Below, piece after piece: positions 1-8,457 of a DNA stretch of 64,000 nt. The notes under the pieces are model-generated. The model ran no database searches. It had not been told where the DNA came from and was given only the letters and a program-made list of their open reading frames with translations. The position numbers and the translations under genes are program-made. This stretch comes from Puia dinghuensis (lineage in GTDB: Bacteria; Bacteroidota; Bacteroidia; Chitinophagales; Chitinophagaceae): positions 744,001-808,000 of the forward strand of contig NZ_BMJC01000002.1 of the NCBI RefSeq assembly GCF_014642875.1, given 5' to 3'. Every line of letters starts with the position of its first letter. The stretch's first letter is position 1.

Positions 1-2752
1 CCCGGCAAAGATGGCCAAAGTCGATGATTGCCGGCCGAAGCGGGTCGTCGCCGCTTTCAGCCTTTCTGAAAAGCAGCAATTGGTCCACCAGGCTTAAGAT
101 GCGGCGTGCGTTGCGGTACACCGCGCCCAGTTCTTCCTGCTGGGATGGTGAAGGCGTCCCCTTTGATTGCAACAGTTGTTTGACGGGGTTTATGATCAGG
201 GTCAGCGGTGTCCTGAACTCATGCGATAGGTCTGTGAAAAGGGATAACCTTTTTTCGTGTTCCGCCCGTTCCCTTTCTGCCTCCAGGTGAGCGATCTTTA
301 TCTCGTACTTCATCTTCGTCTGCCGGGTACGGTACCTGATGAAGGAGTAAATAATACCGCAGGCGATGATCGCATATACAAGCCAGGCCCACCAGGATCT
401 GAACCAGGGAGGCAGCACGACTATGCTTATAGCAATTTCATCCGCATTCCAGGCGCCTTCTGTATTCGTGCACCTTACCCTGAAGGTATAGTGGCCCTCT
501 TTCAGGGAGGTATAAGTGATGGTCCTGGAATTGCCGGGAGGGCTCCAGCCCCTGTCCCATCCTTCCATATAGCAGGAATAGGCTATTTTCTCGGGGGAGG
601 TATATTCCAATGCGGTAAAGTCGAAGGTAAGCACCGCCCGGTCGTAAGGTATCGTTATTTTCCTTCCGCGATCGGTGGTGGTCAGGTAGGAAGGCGCTTT
701 TTCCAGCGGGGTATTGCCGATGGTGAGGCCGGTGAATACCAGGCTGGGGGTATCGCTGGCAGGCCGGATGCCGGAAGGATCAAACAAGCTGAAACCTTTG
801 ATACCGCCGAAAATAAGTTCGCCGGATCGAAGGCGAAGGGCTGCCCTGAAATTGAACTGGTTACTTTGAAGCCCGTCGCTCTGGTAGTAGTTGGTAAAGT
901 TGCTGCGGGTGATGTTGAATTTTGATAAGCCATGATGCGTGCTCATCCATAAATTGCCGCCGGCATCTTCGAGCAAGGTGAGGACATCGTTGTTGCATAA
1001 CCCGTTGTCGGTGGTGAACCGGGCGATGATGACCCCTTTCATCTTATCGAATAAGAGCAGTCCTCCGCCTTCCGTCCCTACCCAGAAGTTGCCGTAATGG
1101 TCCTCGTATATCGTCCTGACGGAATAGCCAAGATGATAGAAAATATGCCTTTTATTTATTTTGTCGATCCTGACCAACCCGCTGAGATTTCCGCCCCAGA
1201 GTGTGCCGTCGTTATCCTCATTCAGCGTGAACAGATCTGACAAGCCCGGGTCGAAGGCTTCAAATTTACCGGCCCGGGAGTTCCAGCGATACAGCGCCCC
1301 GGCTACATTCGACTGATGAAGGGTGGACGCCCAAAGGTTGCCTTCCCGGTCGGCGTAAAGGGCAAATACGATGCTGTTCTCCTGGCCGGTGACCGGATTG
1401 ATGCATTTAAAATGTTCAAATCTTCCGTTCCGGTTGTTATACCTGTCGATACCGCTGGAATGGGTGGCGATCCAGATGTTCTTCTCTTTATCGGTGCTTA
1501 TGCTCACAACGGCGTTGTCCGATAAGGAGGCCGGATCGCGGTCGTTGTGCCCGAAGCGGGTGTATAGGTTCTTCTTACGGTTCCAGCGGCAAAGCCCTGT
1601 ACTTTCCGTGCCTATCCAGATATTGCTGTCCGGGGTTTCGAAAAAAGCATGAATAGAATTACCGGAGAGGCTGCCCGGGCTGGCAGGGTCATGGGTGATG
1701 GTATGGAACCTGTTCCGCTGTGGGTCCAGCACATTAACCCCTCCCCTGATGGTGCCGATCCATTTGCGCAGGTCTTTGTCTTCGAAGATGGCAAAAACGC
1801 CCCCGCTGGAAAGCATATTGCTGCCGTCCCCGGCGGGCAGGCGACTTGCTTTTTTTGTTCGTTCATCGAATATCACAACGCCGCCGCCGTCCGTACCGAT
1901 CCAGAGATCTCCATTCTTAACCCGGGTGATGGATACGACCATCCCCGGAATTAATCTCCCGCCTTCCGCCTTCCGCACTTCGCTATAGGTGTTGGAAGCG
2001 ATATCATAGCTGTACAGCCCGGTATAGGTGCCGGTGTACAGGTGGTCTCCATCGGCCTCCAGGCAGATGGAAGAAGGGAGCGAGGGATTCACCAACTGAA
2101 GGCACATCTTATCATCATCCAGCCGGCACAAGCCGATATTCTGTACCAATACCCAAACCCTGCCACGTGCATCGACTTTTATGGCCTGCACTCCATATTT
2201 TGCGCCTTCCGGTATTTTCCCTGACAGGGGAACAGCGGTTGCCATACGGGAACCCTTTCGGCAAATTAATAAGCCGAGTCCCTCCGTTCCGATGAGCATA
2301 TTGCCTGCCCGGTCGGGTTTGATGTCTTTTACGACATTGTTTATTTTCTGCCGGGCTCCGCCGGGAAGAGGGACAAAATAAACCGGGTTGAAAAGGCAGG
2401 TCGAATGATCATATACGCTAAGGCCCTGACGGGTACCGATCCAGAGATCATTCCTGTCATCGCTGTTGATAGCGTAGGCTATGTTGTTTATTAATGATTG
2501 GGAGTCGTTGAACTGGTTTCTGAACACTTTGAACCCATACCCGTCATACCGGTTGAGTCCGTCATCCGTGCCAAGCCAGATGAAGCCCTTATAATCCTGG
2601 TAAATACATCTGACGGAATTGTTGGAAAGTCCCTGCTCTATTCCCAAATAGGTGGTGGGAGGAAGATCCTGAAATGCGGACGATCGGCTTACGCCGAAGA
2701 ACATGCCAATGACAGCAGCAAGGATACATTTCTTTTGCAGGAAGGGTCTCAT
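1..2752 (-). CDS. Hybrid two-component system sensor (partial, C-terminus off the left edge)
   Basis: Start codon at 2752 opens MRPFLQKKCILAAVIGMF, a signal peptide. It is followed by typical Reg_prop propeller repeats (for example GLSNNSVRCIYQDYKGFIWL near residue 40), which occupy most of the periplasmic part. A Y_Y_Y-type domain lies at about residues 700-775, one membrane helix at about 787-807, a short coiled coil, then HisKA with the H-box LSHEFRTPLTLIINPV. The phospho-accepting histidine is codon 844 (bases 223-221). The frame stays open from 2752 to base 1, so at least 917 residues are present. ATPase, receiver and AraC output domains would be expected outside the window. Members of this family sense periplasmic oligosaccharides and control glycan loci; no such locus is adjacent on this side. 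Confidence 0.93.
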   Translation of the reverse strand, partial: MRPFLQKKCILAAVIGMFFGVSRSSAFQDLPPTTYLGIEQGLSNNSVRCIYQDYKGFIWLGTDDGLNRYDGYGFKVFRNQFNDSQSLINNIAYAINSDDRNDLWIGTRQGLSVYDHSTCLFNPVYFVPLPGGARQKINNVVKDIKPDRAGNMLIGTEGLGLLICRKGSRMATAVPLSGKIPEGAKYGVQAIKVDARGRVWVLVQNIGLCRLDDDKMCLQLVNPSLPSSICLEADGDHLYTGTYTGLYSYDIASNTYSEVRKAEGGRLIPGMVVSITRVKNGDLWIGTDGGGVVIFDERTKKASRLPAGDGSNMLSSGGVFAIFEDKDLRKWIGTIRGGVNVLDPQRNRFHTITHDPASPGSLSGNSIHAFFETPDSNIWIGTESTGLCRWNRKKNLYTRFGHNDRDPASLSDNAVVSISTDKEKNIWIATHSSGIDRYNNRNGRFEHFKCINPVTGQENSIVFALYADREGNLWASTLHQSNVAGALYRWNSRAGKFEAFDPGLSDLFTLNEDNDGTLWGGNLSGLVRIDKINKRHIFYHLGYSVRTIYEDHYGNFWVGTEGGGLLLFDKMKGVIIARFTTDNGLCNNDVLTLLEDAGGNLWMSTHHGLSKFNITRSNFTNYYQSDGLQSNQFNFRAALRLRSGELIFGGIKGFSLFDPSGIRPASDTPSLVFTGLTIGNTPLEKAPSYLTTTDRGRKITIPYDRAVLTFDFTALEYTSPEKIAYSCYMEGWDRGWSPPGNSRTITYTSLKEGHYTFRVRCTNTEGAWNADEIAISIVVLPPWFRSWWAWLVYAIIACGIIYSFIRYRTRQTKMKYEIKIAHLEAERERAEHEKRLSLFTDLSHEFRTPLTLIINPVKQLLQSKGTPSPSQQEELGAVYRNARRILSLVDQLLLFRKAESGDDPLRPAIIDFGHLCR

Positions 2753-2857
2753 ATAGCTGTTAGATCCGAACAATCACTTTTATCGTTATAAATATACCCA
2801 ATCGATCTATCTTTAGCCAGAACCGGGTATAGTATATTTTCGAAATCGATGTAGTCG

Positions 2858-3475
2858 ATGATGCTGAATACTTTCTCAACGTACAATTTCCTGTCTCTTT
2901 GCGACGGGCTTGCCGGGGCCGATGCCGATCTGGCAGCCATCATCGAGGCCCATGGTTATCCGCCGATGTGGAACCGGCCCAACACCTTCGAAACCCTCGT
3001 GCACATCATCCTGGAGCAGCAGGTGTCGCTGGCCTCGGCGCTGGCGGCATTGAATAAGTTGCGGGAATTTATCGGCGAGGTTACGCCGGAGGCTGCACTG
3101 GCGTTGAGCGATGAAGAGTGGCGGGCCTGTTATTTCAGCCGGCAGAAGATGGGGTATGTGAAATATCTTGCCGCGGAGCTGCTGAGCGGCGAGTTGGACC
3201 TGCCGGGGATGGGGATCTTGCCCGATGAAGAAGTGCGGGCCCGGCTTACCGCGTTGAAAGGCATCGGCAACTGGACGGTCGATGTCTACCTCATCTTTGT
3301 GTTGCAGCGGGCGGATGTCTTTCCGATGGGTGATCTGGCGGCCGTGAATGCGTTGAAGCGGGTGAAGGGGTTTCCGAGGGAGACGCATCGCGATGAGCTT
3401 TTACCGGTCGTAGAGGGGTGGAGGCCTTACCGGACCATTGCCACCATGCTGTTGTGGCATTATTATCTGTCATAA
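2858..3475 (+). CDS. DNA-3-methyladenine glycosylase, AlkA-like (HhH-GPD)
   Basis: 205 residues of the HhH-GPD superfamily, which excises alkylated bases from DNA. The helix-hairpin-helix is LKGIGNWTVDVYL at about residues 133-145. The catalytic aspartate is probably D159 in PMGDLA, at the spacing seen in AlkA. The N-terminal AlkA domain is missing, so this is the compact bacterial form. Two ATG codons stand in tandem at 2858 and 2861; either may be used. It is divergent from the hybrid sensor, and a hairpin terminator follows the stop. Confidence 0.9.
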   Translation: MMLNTFSTYNFLSLCDGLAGADADLAAIIEAHGYPPMWNRPNTFETLVHIILEQQVSLASALAALNKLREFIGEVTPEAALALSDEEWRACYFSRQKMGYVKYLAAELLSGELDLPGMGILPDEEVRARLTALKGIGNWTVDVYLIFVLQRADVFPMGDLAAVNALKRVKGFPRETHRDELLPVVEGWRPYRTIATMLLWHYYLS

Positions 3476-3495
3476 TTTATTTAATATCAGTTTGG

Positions 3496-3527
3496 AGCTC
3501 CCGCAGTGCGGGGGCTTTTGTATTTTT
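3496..3527 (+). terminator. Intrinsic terminator after the AlkA-like gene
   Basis: A 9-bp stem at 3496-3516 (agctcccgc / gcgggggct, one G-T pair) with a 3-base loop is followed by a T-rich stretch. The T-rich stretch also contains the promoter-like box of the next gene. Confidence 0.7.
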
Positions 3528-3528
3528 G
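3521..3528 (+). promoter_or_regulatory. Bacteroidota -7 box (TATTTTTG) for the DinB-like gene
   Basis: Perfect TAnnTTTG match ending 3 bases before the ATG at 3532. If used, the transcript would have almost no leader. It overlaps the T-tract of the preceding terminator, which could also explain the match by chance. Confidence 0.4.
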
Positions 3529-3531
3529 ACT

Positions 3532-4032
3532 ATGGAAAAATGGTTTGAAAGAACATTCGATCTAAGTTTTGGGGTGGACAGGTATGCTGCCATTTATAAG
3601 CAGCTGGCAGGGGCGCCGGAGGTGCTCAGACAGGCGGTGGCCGGTCTTCCGGAGGAAGTGCTGACGATGAAGCCCGACGGGAAATGGTCGATCAAAGAGC
3701 ATGCGGGCCATCTGTCGGTGCTGGAGCCTTTGTGGCGTATCCGCTTCCAGGACATCCGGGAGAAGAAACCCACGATGACCGTTGCCGATCTGAATAACCA
3801 GACTACATCGGCGGCCGGGTTCAATGACTATGCTATTCTTGCGTTGGTGGATCGGTTTGCCGTCGAAAGAAACGCCACTTTGTCTCTTCTCAACAGCATC
3901 GATACCCTGGATGTGGAACATACAAGTCTACATCCCCGGCTGAAAATCCCCATGAGGATCATCGACCTGGCTTATTTTGTGGCAGAACACGATGAACATC
4001 ATTTTGTGGCGATGAGGGAGCTGGGTCGATAG
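3532..4032 (+). CDS. DinB-family protein
   Basis: 166 residues. The conserved pattern is KWSIKEHAGHLSVLE near residue 55 and a C-terminal EHDEHHFVAMRELG. The histidines in these two motifs match the metal-binding triad of the DinB/YfiT four-helix fold. The biochemical role of such proteins is generally unknown; some are bacillithiol-type transferases. The ATG at 3532 is preferred over an in-frame upstream codon at 3418, because the extra 38 residues would run through the terminator hairpin and the end of the previous gene. Confidence 0.85.
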   Translation: MEKWFERTFDLSFGVDRYAAIYKQLAGAPEVLRQAVAGLPEEVLTMKPDGKWSIKEHAGHLSVLEPLWRIRFQDIREKKPTMTVADLNNQTTSAAGFNDYAILALVDRFAVERNATLSLLNSIDTLDVEHTSLHPRLKIPMRIIDLAYFVAEHDEHHFVAMRELGR

Positions 4033-4061
4033 TGGTGCGAGCAGCGAGCCTGGCCTGCCTA

Positions 4062-5201
4062 TTAATAATTGTTCAATTCCCTCCTGATAAAATCTTCCAA
4101 TTGCTCCTTGCTCGGCAATTCTATCATATACTTACTTACAAAAAGTTGAAGGTCGCTATCTGCCACTGCATACTCCACCAATGCTTTCTTATTTTTGGTT
4201 ACTAAAAGAATACCGATTGGTGGATTATCATTTGCAAGCATTACCTCCTTTTTGTAATAATTGATGTATGTTTTTAATTGCCCGATATGTTCATGCTTGA
4301 CCTCGTCAATTTTTAACTCGACCAGAACATGACATTTCAATACCCGATGATAAAAAACCAAGTCGATAAAATAATATTCATCCCCAATCAAAATCCTCTT
4401 TTGCTTCCCTTCAAAACAAAAGCCGTGTCCCAATTCCAACAGAAATTCCTCCAAATGCGCGACGAGTGCCTGCTCTAAATCGTTTTCGAATGCGACATCC
4501 TTTTCCTTCAGGCCTAAAAACTCGAAGGTGAATGGTGATTTAATAATATCCGCTATGTTTGTTTCTTCCGCCTTCTCCTGAACAAACCTGCTTAATTGCT
4601 CCGGTTTTCGGCTCATGCCGCTACGCTCATAATACAGTGTATTGATTTGGCGCTTCAATTCATTTACGCTCCAATTTCCCTTTATACATTCTATTTCATA
4701 GAAAACCCGTTTCAGCGGATCATCAATTGGGAAAAGTTGCACTAAATGGGTATAAGACAATCTTGAAATGAGCCTGTCCGGTTGTACTGCGACTAAATCA
4801 TTTTGAACAGGCTTTGATTGAAGATCAGCCTCTTTAATTATTTGATTATCAACTGAATGAAATTTGTCAGTCAATGACTGACGAATTGCAGAAGGCTTGA
4901 AGCCTAATGAAGCCAATTGGTCAGTTATTACCTGACCAATTTGAGGATATAGCATATAGAACTGGCGACTTGTTTTCAGGTTGGTCTCCGCCAGCCCTTT
5001 AATAGCAATAACCTTTGCCAAGGCATGTAGCAACTTTTCGCCATATTTAGCCCTGTCTTCTCCATTTTGCTCATATTCGATAATATAAAATCCGATCAAC
5101 CAGTTACGAATGGTCAAATGTTTATTAATAGTCCGCACAGCGGTTTGTTGTAATGTGCGATGTGCCTCCTGGACTACATTTACCAGAAAATCAAAATTCA
5201 T
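4062..5201 (-). CDS. DUF1016 / YhcG-type PDDEXK nuclease
   Basis: 379 residues. The N-terminal part (about 10-170) has the DUF1016 helical pattern (NWLIGFYIIEYEQNG). The C-terminal part is a PD-(D/E)XK nuclease: D280 in FIDLVFYH, E295 and K297 in VLVELK, and a downstream QLKTYINYY. All expected catalytic residues are present. The gene is visibly AT-richer than its neighbours, consistent with recent acquisition. It stands alone, with no restriction-modification or other defence gene beside it. Members of the family are often near such systems, but its substrate here cannot be read from sequence. Confidence 0.9.
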   Translation of the reverse strand: MNFDFLVNVVQEAHRTLQQTAVRTINKHLTIRNWLIGFYIIEYEQNGEDRAKYGEKLLHALAKVIAIKGLAETNLKTSRQFYMLYPQIGQVITDQLASLGFKPSAIRQSLTDKFHSVDNQIIKEADLQSKPVQNDLVAVQPDRLISRLSYTHLVQLFPIDDPLKRVFYEIECIKGNWSVNELKRQINTLYYERSGMSRKPEQLSRFVQEKAEETNIADIIKSPFTFEFLGLKEKDVAFENDLEQALVAHLEEFLLELGHGFCFEGKQKRILIGDEYYFIDLVFYHRVLKCHVLVELKIDEVKHEHIGQLKTYINYYKKEVMLANDNPPIGILLVTKNKKALVEYAVADSDLQLFVSKYMIELPSKEQLEDFIRRELNNY

Positions 5202-5256
5202 AAAGAAGCAGATTAGTGTTTGAACAAACTCCGTACATACAGAGTATTACACATTC

Positions 5257-5264
5257 CAAATATA
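5257..5264 (-). promoter_or_regulatory. Bacteroidota -7 box (TATATTTG) for the DUF1016 gene
   Basis: Perfect TAnnTTTG on the minus strand, about 55 bases upstream of the start at 5201. A TTG lies 16 bases further upstream. Confidence 0.5.
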
Positions 5265-5361
5265 CGTTTCTTCTAATTTTCAAGTCGAAAATGGGGCGGT
5301 TAGCCTGGGGATGGCGGGACGGCTTGAGATGGTCAATTGTGTATCTTTATAAAAAAAAGTT

Positions 5362-6210
5362 ATGGTAGCATTCTTAGGCATGGGCCTTTTAGGCTCCAAT
5401 TTTGTCAGGGCCATGATCAATAAAGGCGGGCAGGTACAGGTGTGGAACCGGACATTTTCAAAAGCGGCGGCATTGGAACAATATGGAGCAAAAGCATTTC
5501 CCGAGGTGATAGATGCGGTGAAAGGCGCGACGATAGTCCATCTGACTTTGAAGGATGATGCTTCGGTCGATGAGGTGTTGGCAAAAGCAGAACCGGGGCT
5601 GATGGCCGGCGCGACCATTATCGACCATACCACGACCTCGGCGCAGGGCGCGATCGATCGCACCAGGCAATGGGGCCAAAAGGGATTTACCTATTTGCAT
5701 GCCCCGGTATTCATGGGTCCGCCCAATGCATTGGACAGCACCGGTACCATGCTGGTGTCGGGAGACCAGGCCGTTATCGCCCGCTTCGAACCAGCGCTGG
5801 CGAAGATGACGGGGAAGGTGCTGAATTTTGGCACGGAAACAGGTAAGGCGGCCGCAATGAAGCTGCTGGGGAATTTGTTCCTCGTAACGCTCACCGGCGG
5901 GCTTACCGATACACTTGCTTTTGCAAAATCAGTCCATATCTCCATGGATGAGATCAATATGCTGTTCGACACCTGGAATCCGGCGGGAATGGTGCCGGCC
6001 CGGCTGAAGCGGATGACGTCGGGCAACTATAGCAGCCCTTCGTGGGAGTTGAGCATGGCGAGGAAGGATACCCGTTTGATGATGGAGGCGGCGTCGCAGG
6101 GGAGTCTGACCATTATACCGGCAATTGCCGCGAAGATGGATAAATATATTGCGGAAGGGCATGGGGGTGATGACTGGACGGTTATCGCGAAGGATGCTGT
6201 TCCGAAGTAG
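5362..6210 (+). CDS. NAD(P)-dependent beta-hydroxyacid dehydrogenase family oxidoreductase
   Basis: 282 residues. The Rossmann motif FLGMGLLG (G6, G8, G11) opens the protein, and WNRT after the second strand suggests NADP preference. DHTTTS near residue 88 fills the substrate-loop position. The catalytic-lysine region is GKAAAMKLLGN (K167, N171), as in 3-hydroxyisobutyrate and 6-phosphogluconate dehydrogenases and imine reductases. The exact substrate cannot be read. A near-consensus -7 box TATCTTTA lies about 20 bases before the ATG. Confidence 0.85.
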   Translation: MVAFLGMGLLGSNFVRAMINKGGQVQVWNRTFSKAAALEQYGAKAFPEVIDAVKGATIVHLTLKDDASVDEVLAKAEPGLMAGATIIDHTTTSAQGAIDRTRQWGQKGFTYLHAPVFMGPPNALDSTGTMLVSGDQAVIARFEPALAKMTGKVLNFGTETGKAAAMKLLGNLFLVTLTGGLTDTLAFAKSVHISMDEINMLFDTWNPAGMVPARLKRMTSGNYSSPSWELSMARKDTRLMMEAASQGSLTIIPAIAAKMDKYIAEGHGGDDWTVIAKDAVPK

Positions 6211-6257
6211 GTTTGTGGAATTGGCTGACCGGGGCATCTAAATAGGAAATACTTCTT

Positions 6258-6776
6258 ATGGCGGAATTGGATGTCTCCGGCCGTGGCCACAAAAAAGGCC
6301 CCGGCGTCCGGAAAGGGAAAAAATTGTCCCTTCGCGTGGACCTTACCCCAATGGTCGATCTTGGATTCCTGCTTATTACCTTTTGCATGTTTACGATGAC
6401 GATGGCAAAGCCGAAGGCGCTGCATCTGATCTTACCAAAGGATGTGCCCAACGACCAGCGGCAACCCGCGAAAGAATCGCAGGTGATAACACTTTTATTA
6501 GGCAAGAAGAATAAGGTGTTCTTTTACGAAGGCAAGGATCCTGCACAAATGAAGTCCGGTGATTATAAAAGCATCCGGGAAGTGCTGATGGATAAAAAGA
6601 GACGGAGTGACAAAGCCTTTTTTCAAGTTATCCTCAAGCCTTCCCGGGATGCCAATTATCGTAATGCAGTTGCGATACTGGATGAGATGATCATCGATGA
6701 CATCAGGCATTATGCGTTTGTCGACATCGATCCTAGTGAGTATACATTGCTTCGGCAACAGCCGGGGCAGCAGTAG
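6258..6776 (+). CDS. ExbD/TolR-family biopolymer transport protein
   Basis: 172 residues. A basic cytoplasmic N-terminus is followed by one membrane segment (about 32-50) starting LTPMVDLGFLLITFCMF, with the conserved aspartate D34 that carries protons in ExbD. A periplasmic domain follows. ExbD normally works with ExbB and TonB to energise outer-membrane receptors. Neither is in this window, so it probably pairs with distant partners. Its last 44 bases overlap the convergent MFS gene. Confidence 0.88.
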   Translation: MAELDVSGRGHKKGPGVRKGKKLSLRVDLTPMVDLGFLLITFCMFTMTMAKPKALHLILPKDVPNDQRQPAKESQVITLLLGKKNKVFFYEGKDPAQMKSGDYKSIREVLMDKKRRSDKAFFQVILKPSRDANYRNAVAILDEMIIDDIRHYAFVDIDPSEYTLLRQQPGQQ

Positions 6777-7998
6777 CTGCTTTTTCGCCGGTGGCCAGTC
6801 TCGCCGTCCCGCGGTAGCGATAGCGCTGAAACAGGATGAACGATAGGATACCCAACAGTACGAAGACCAGGTAGGCTACGGCGAGCGCAGCCTGGTTCTT
6901 TATGACCAGGGTATTGACGATGCCATAGCTGAAAAAGGACGTGATGACGAAGTTGCCGCCGCCGGTGAGGCCACTGACGATGCCGCCATGCCCATGGAAC
7001 CGGCCGAGGGCATACGAAAAGATATTATTAAAGATGAACCCGGCGCCGACGTTCAGGAGCATCACGAAGGGAAGCAGCGTATAAAGATTGGAAAGATAGA
7101 ATACGGACACCAGGAGAAGAGCGACGGCGACGACCGTCTGCAGACCCATGGCCACGGGAATCTTTCTATCCAGCGGTCTGTGGATGATAGACTTCGAGAT
7201 GATGCCGCCGGTCATCAGCGCTACACCGGAAAGCAGAGAGCTATAGCCGGTGATGATCGGTGAACAACGATAAACGTGTTCGATGATAAAGGGACTCGTC
7301 ATCCCATATACCATCAGCATACTGTAGCTGAGGCCCATGATGATCATGGACATTCCATAGTCGCGGGTTTTCAACATCGAGCCATAAGTATTGAGAATGG
7401 CGGCAGGCTTGAAAGGGCTTAAGGTCTTTAAGGATTCACCGCCGAAGACCAGGTCGAGGCCCAGGATGGCGAGGGTAAAGAACCCGAGAAAATAGAAGCT
7501 GCCATGCCAGCCGAAGGCAGCCTGCAAATAACCGCCGATGAAGGGAGCCACGATGGGAGCCGTAGCCCAGACGATGGAGAAGAGGCTCGTATAACTCCTG
7601 AGCTTCTCGCCTTCAAACGTATCGAGGAAGTAGGCCCGTTTGCCCACAGCGATGATCGCCACCGTTATCCCGTGCACTACACGCATTGCGAAAAGCACAT
7701 AAATGCTATGTGTATTGGCAATGACAAAGCTCGCGAGGGAGAAGAGCAGCATGGCGGCTATGCTGATGCGAAAGCGGCCGAAACTATCCAGAAGGCTTCC
7801 CACAAACAGCTGACTGATGCCGGCAGTGACGAGGAAGACGAGTAAAGTATTCTGAATGGCGCCACTGCTCACGTGTAGATCGGCGGCCATAGCTGGCAGC
7901 GACGGCAGATAGACATCAGTAGCAAGTCCGGTCAGCGGGATGAGCGCAAAGGCCAAGACGGTTGCAATCCCGCGATTCTTTTCTTTTATCAGTCTCAT
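6733..7998 (-). CDS. MFS drug-efflux transporter, Bcr/CflA-like
   Basis: 421 residues from the ATG at 7998 (MRLIKEKNRGIATVLAFAL). Twelve hydrophobic segments are visible, with motif A as GSLLDSFGRFRI and the typical early TDVYLPSLPAMA of Bcr/CflA pumps. An alternative ATG at 8025 would add 9 residues. A longer reading to 8184 was rejected because it overlaps the ArsR gene. It follows the ArsR gene by 82 bases in the same direction, so it is probably the pump that ArsR controls. Confidence 0.88.
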   Translation of the reverse strand: MRLIKEKNRGIATVLAFALIPLTGLATDVYLPSLPAMAADLHVSSGAIQNTLLVFLVTAGISQLFVGSLLDSFGRFRISIAAMLLFSLASFVIANTHSIYVLFAMRVVHGITVAIIAVGKRAYFLDTFEGEKLRSYTSLFSIVWATAPIVAPFIGGYLQAAFGWHGSFYFLGFFTLAILGLDLVFGGESLKTLSPFKPAAILNTYGSMLKTRDYGMSMIIMGLSYSMLMVYGMTSPFIIEHVYRCSPIITGYSSLLSGVALMTGGIISKSIIHRPLDRKIPVAMGLQTVVAVALLLVSVFYLSNLYTLLPFVMLLNVGAGFIFNNIFSYALGRFHGHGGIVSGLTGGGNFVITSFFSYGIVNTLVIKNQAALAVAYLVFVLLGILSFILFQRYRYRGTARLATGEKAATAAPAVAEAMYTH

Positions 7999-8026
7999 GA
8001 TCGTTGATTTAGTAGTTCCTTCCATT

Positions 8027-8046
8027 CGATATAACGAAATATATCG
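8027..8046. promoter_or_regulatory. Inverted repeat upstream of the MFS gene (possible ArsR site)
   Basis: CGATAT at 8027-8032 and ATATCG at 8041-8046, 8 bases apart. The string TATCGATG occurs here (8042-8049) and again in the ArsR promoter (8379-8386). Assignment as an operator is inference. Confidence 0.35.
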
Positions 8047-8080
8047 ATGATTTGTTCGAAAAAAAATGTCATCTTCTCTC

Positions 8081-8368
8081 CTACCCCTGGAAACATTTGA
8101 GGTATTCCACATACTCGGCAAAGGCATCGTTGTTGATCTTGTATTTTGTACAGCGGCCTTCTTTTTCTGCGACGACCAGATCAACGTCTACGAGTTGCTT
8201 CAGGTGATGGGACACGGTAGATTGGGCGAGGTTGAAGTTTTCGGTTATGGCTGTGCATTGGGTCCATTCGGGGTTTTGCCGGATGTACTCCAACATCTTG
8301 ATGCGGTAGGGGTCGCCCAGCGCCTTACACATCCTTTCCAGCCGCCTGGTATCGAGTTTTCCGTTCAC
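8081..8368 (-). CDS. ArsR-family winged-helix transcriptional repressor
   Basis: 95 residues from a GTG at 8368 (reads VNGKLDTRRLERMCKALGD). The core is ALGDPYRIKMLEYI, and the recognition helix is NLAQSTVSHHLKQLVDVDLV. The GTG is chosen because a good promoter ends 4 bases before it and 95 residues is the family norm. An ATG at 8455 would add a proline-rich tail lying upstream of that promoter. The ArsR metal-site motif ELCVCDL is absent, so it may sense something other than arsenite. It probably represses itself and the downstream MFS pump. Confidence 0.85.
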   Translation of the reverse strand: MNGKLDTRRLERMCKALGDPYRIKMLEYIRQNPEWTQCTAITENFNLAQSTVSHHLKQLVDVDLVVAEKEGRCTKYKINNDAFAEYVEYLKCFQG

Positions 8369-8372
8369 GGTA

Positions 8373-8402
8373 CAAATGTATCGATGTTTTTCGATTGGAC
8401 AA
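8373..8402 (-). promoter_or_regulatory. Promoter of the ArsR gene
   Basis: Minus-strand TTG (8402-8400), 19 bases, then TACATTTG (8380-8373), a perfect TAnnTTTG. The GTG start follows after 4 bases, implying a leaderless or nearly leaderless mRNA. Confidence 0.6.
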
Positions 8403-8457
8403 TGTCGGCGCGGCGACGTAGGGGGAGGAACCGGCCTAACGGCCGGTTCCTTCATGG

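Noticed and set aside
257-925. Long plus-strand reading frame (222 codons) and several shorter ones across 1-2752
   Set aside because: The opposite strand is a continuous hybrid-sensor frame from 2752 to base 1 with recognisable Reg_prop, Y_Y_Y and HisKA motifs. The plus-strand frames have biased, domain-free translations.
1-2752. Possible frameshift in the hybrid sensor
   Set aside because: The H-box histidine at 223-221 is in the same frame as the start at 2752, and no stop was found between the parts I translated at both ends.
8369-8455. ATG-initiated N-terminal extension of the ArsR protein
   Set aside because: The extra residues are encoded upstream of a well-formed promoter (TTG-N19-TACATTTG) and have no counterpart in the family.
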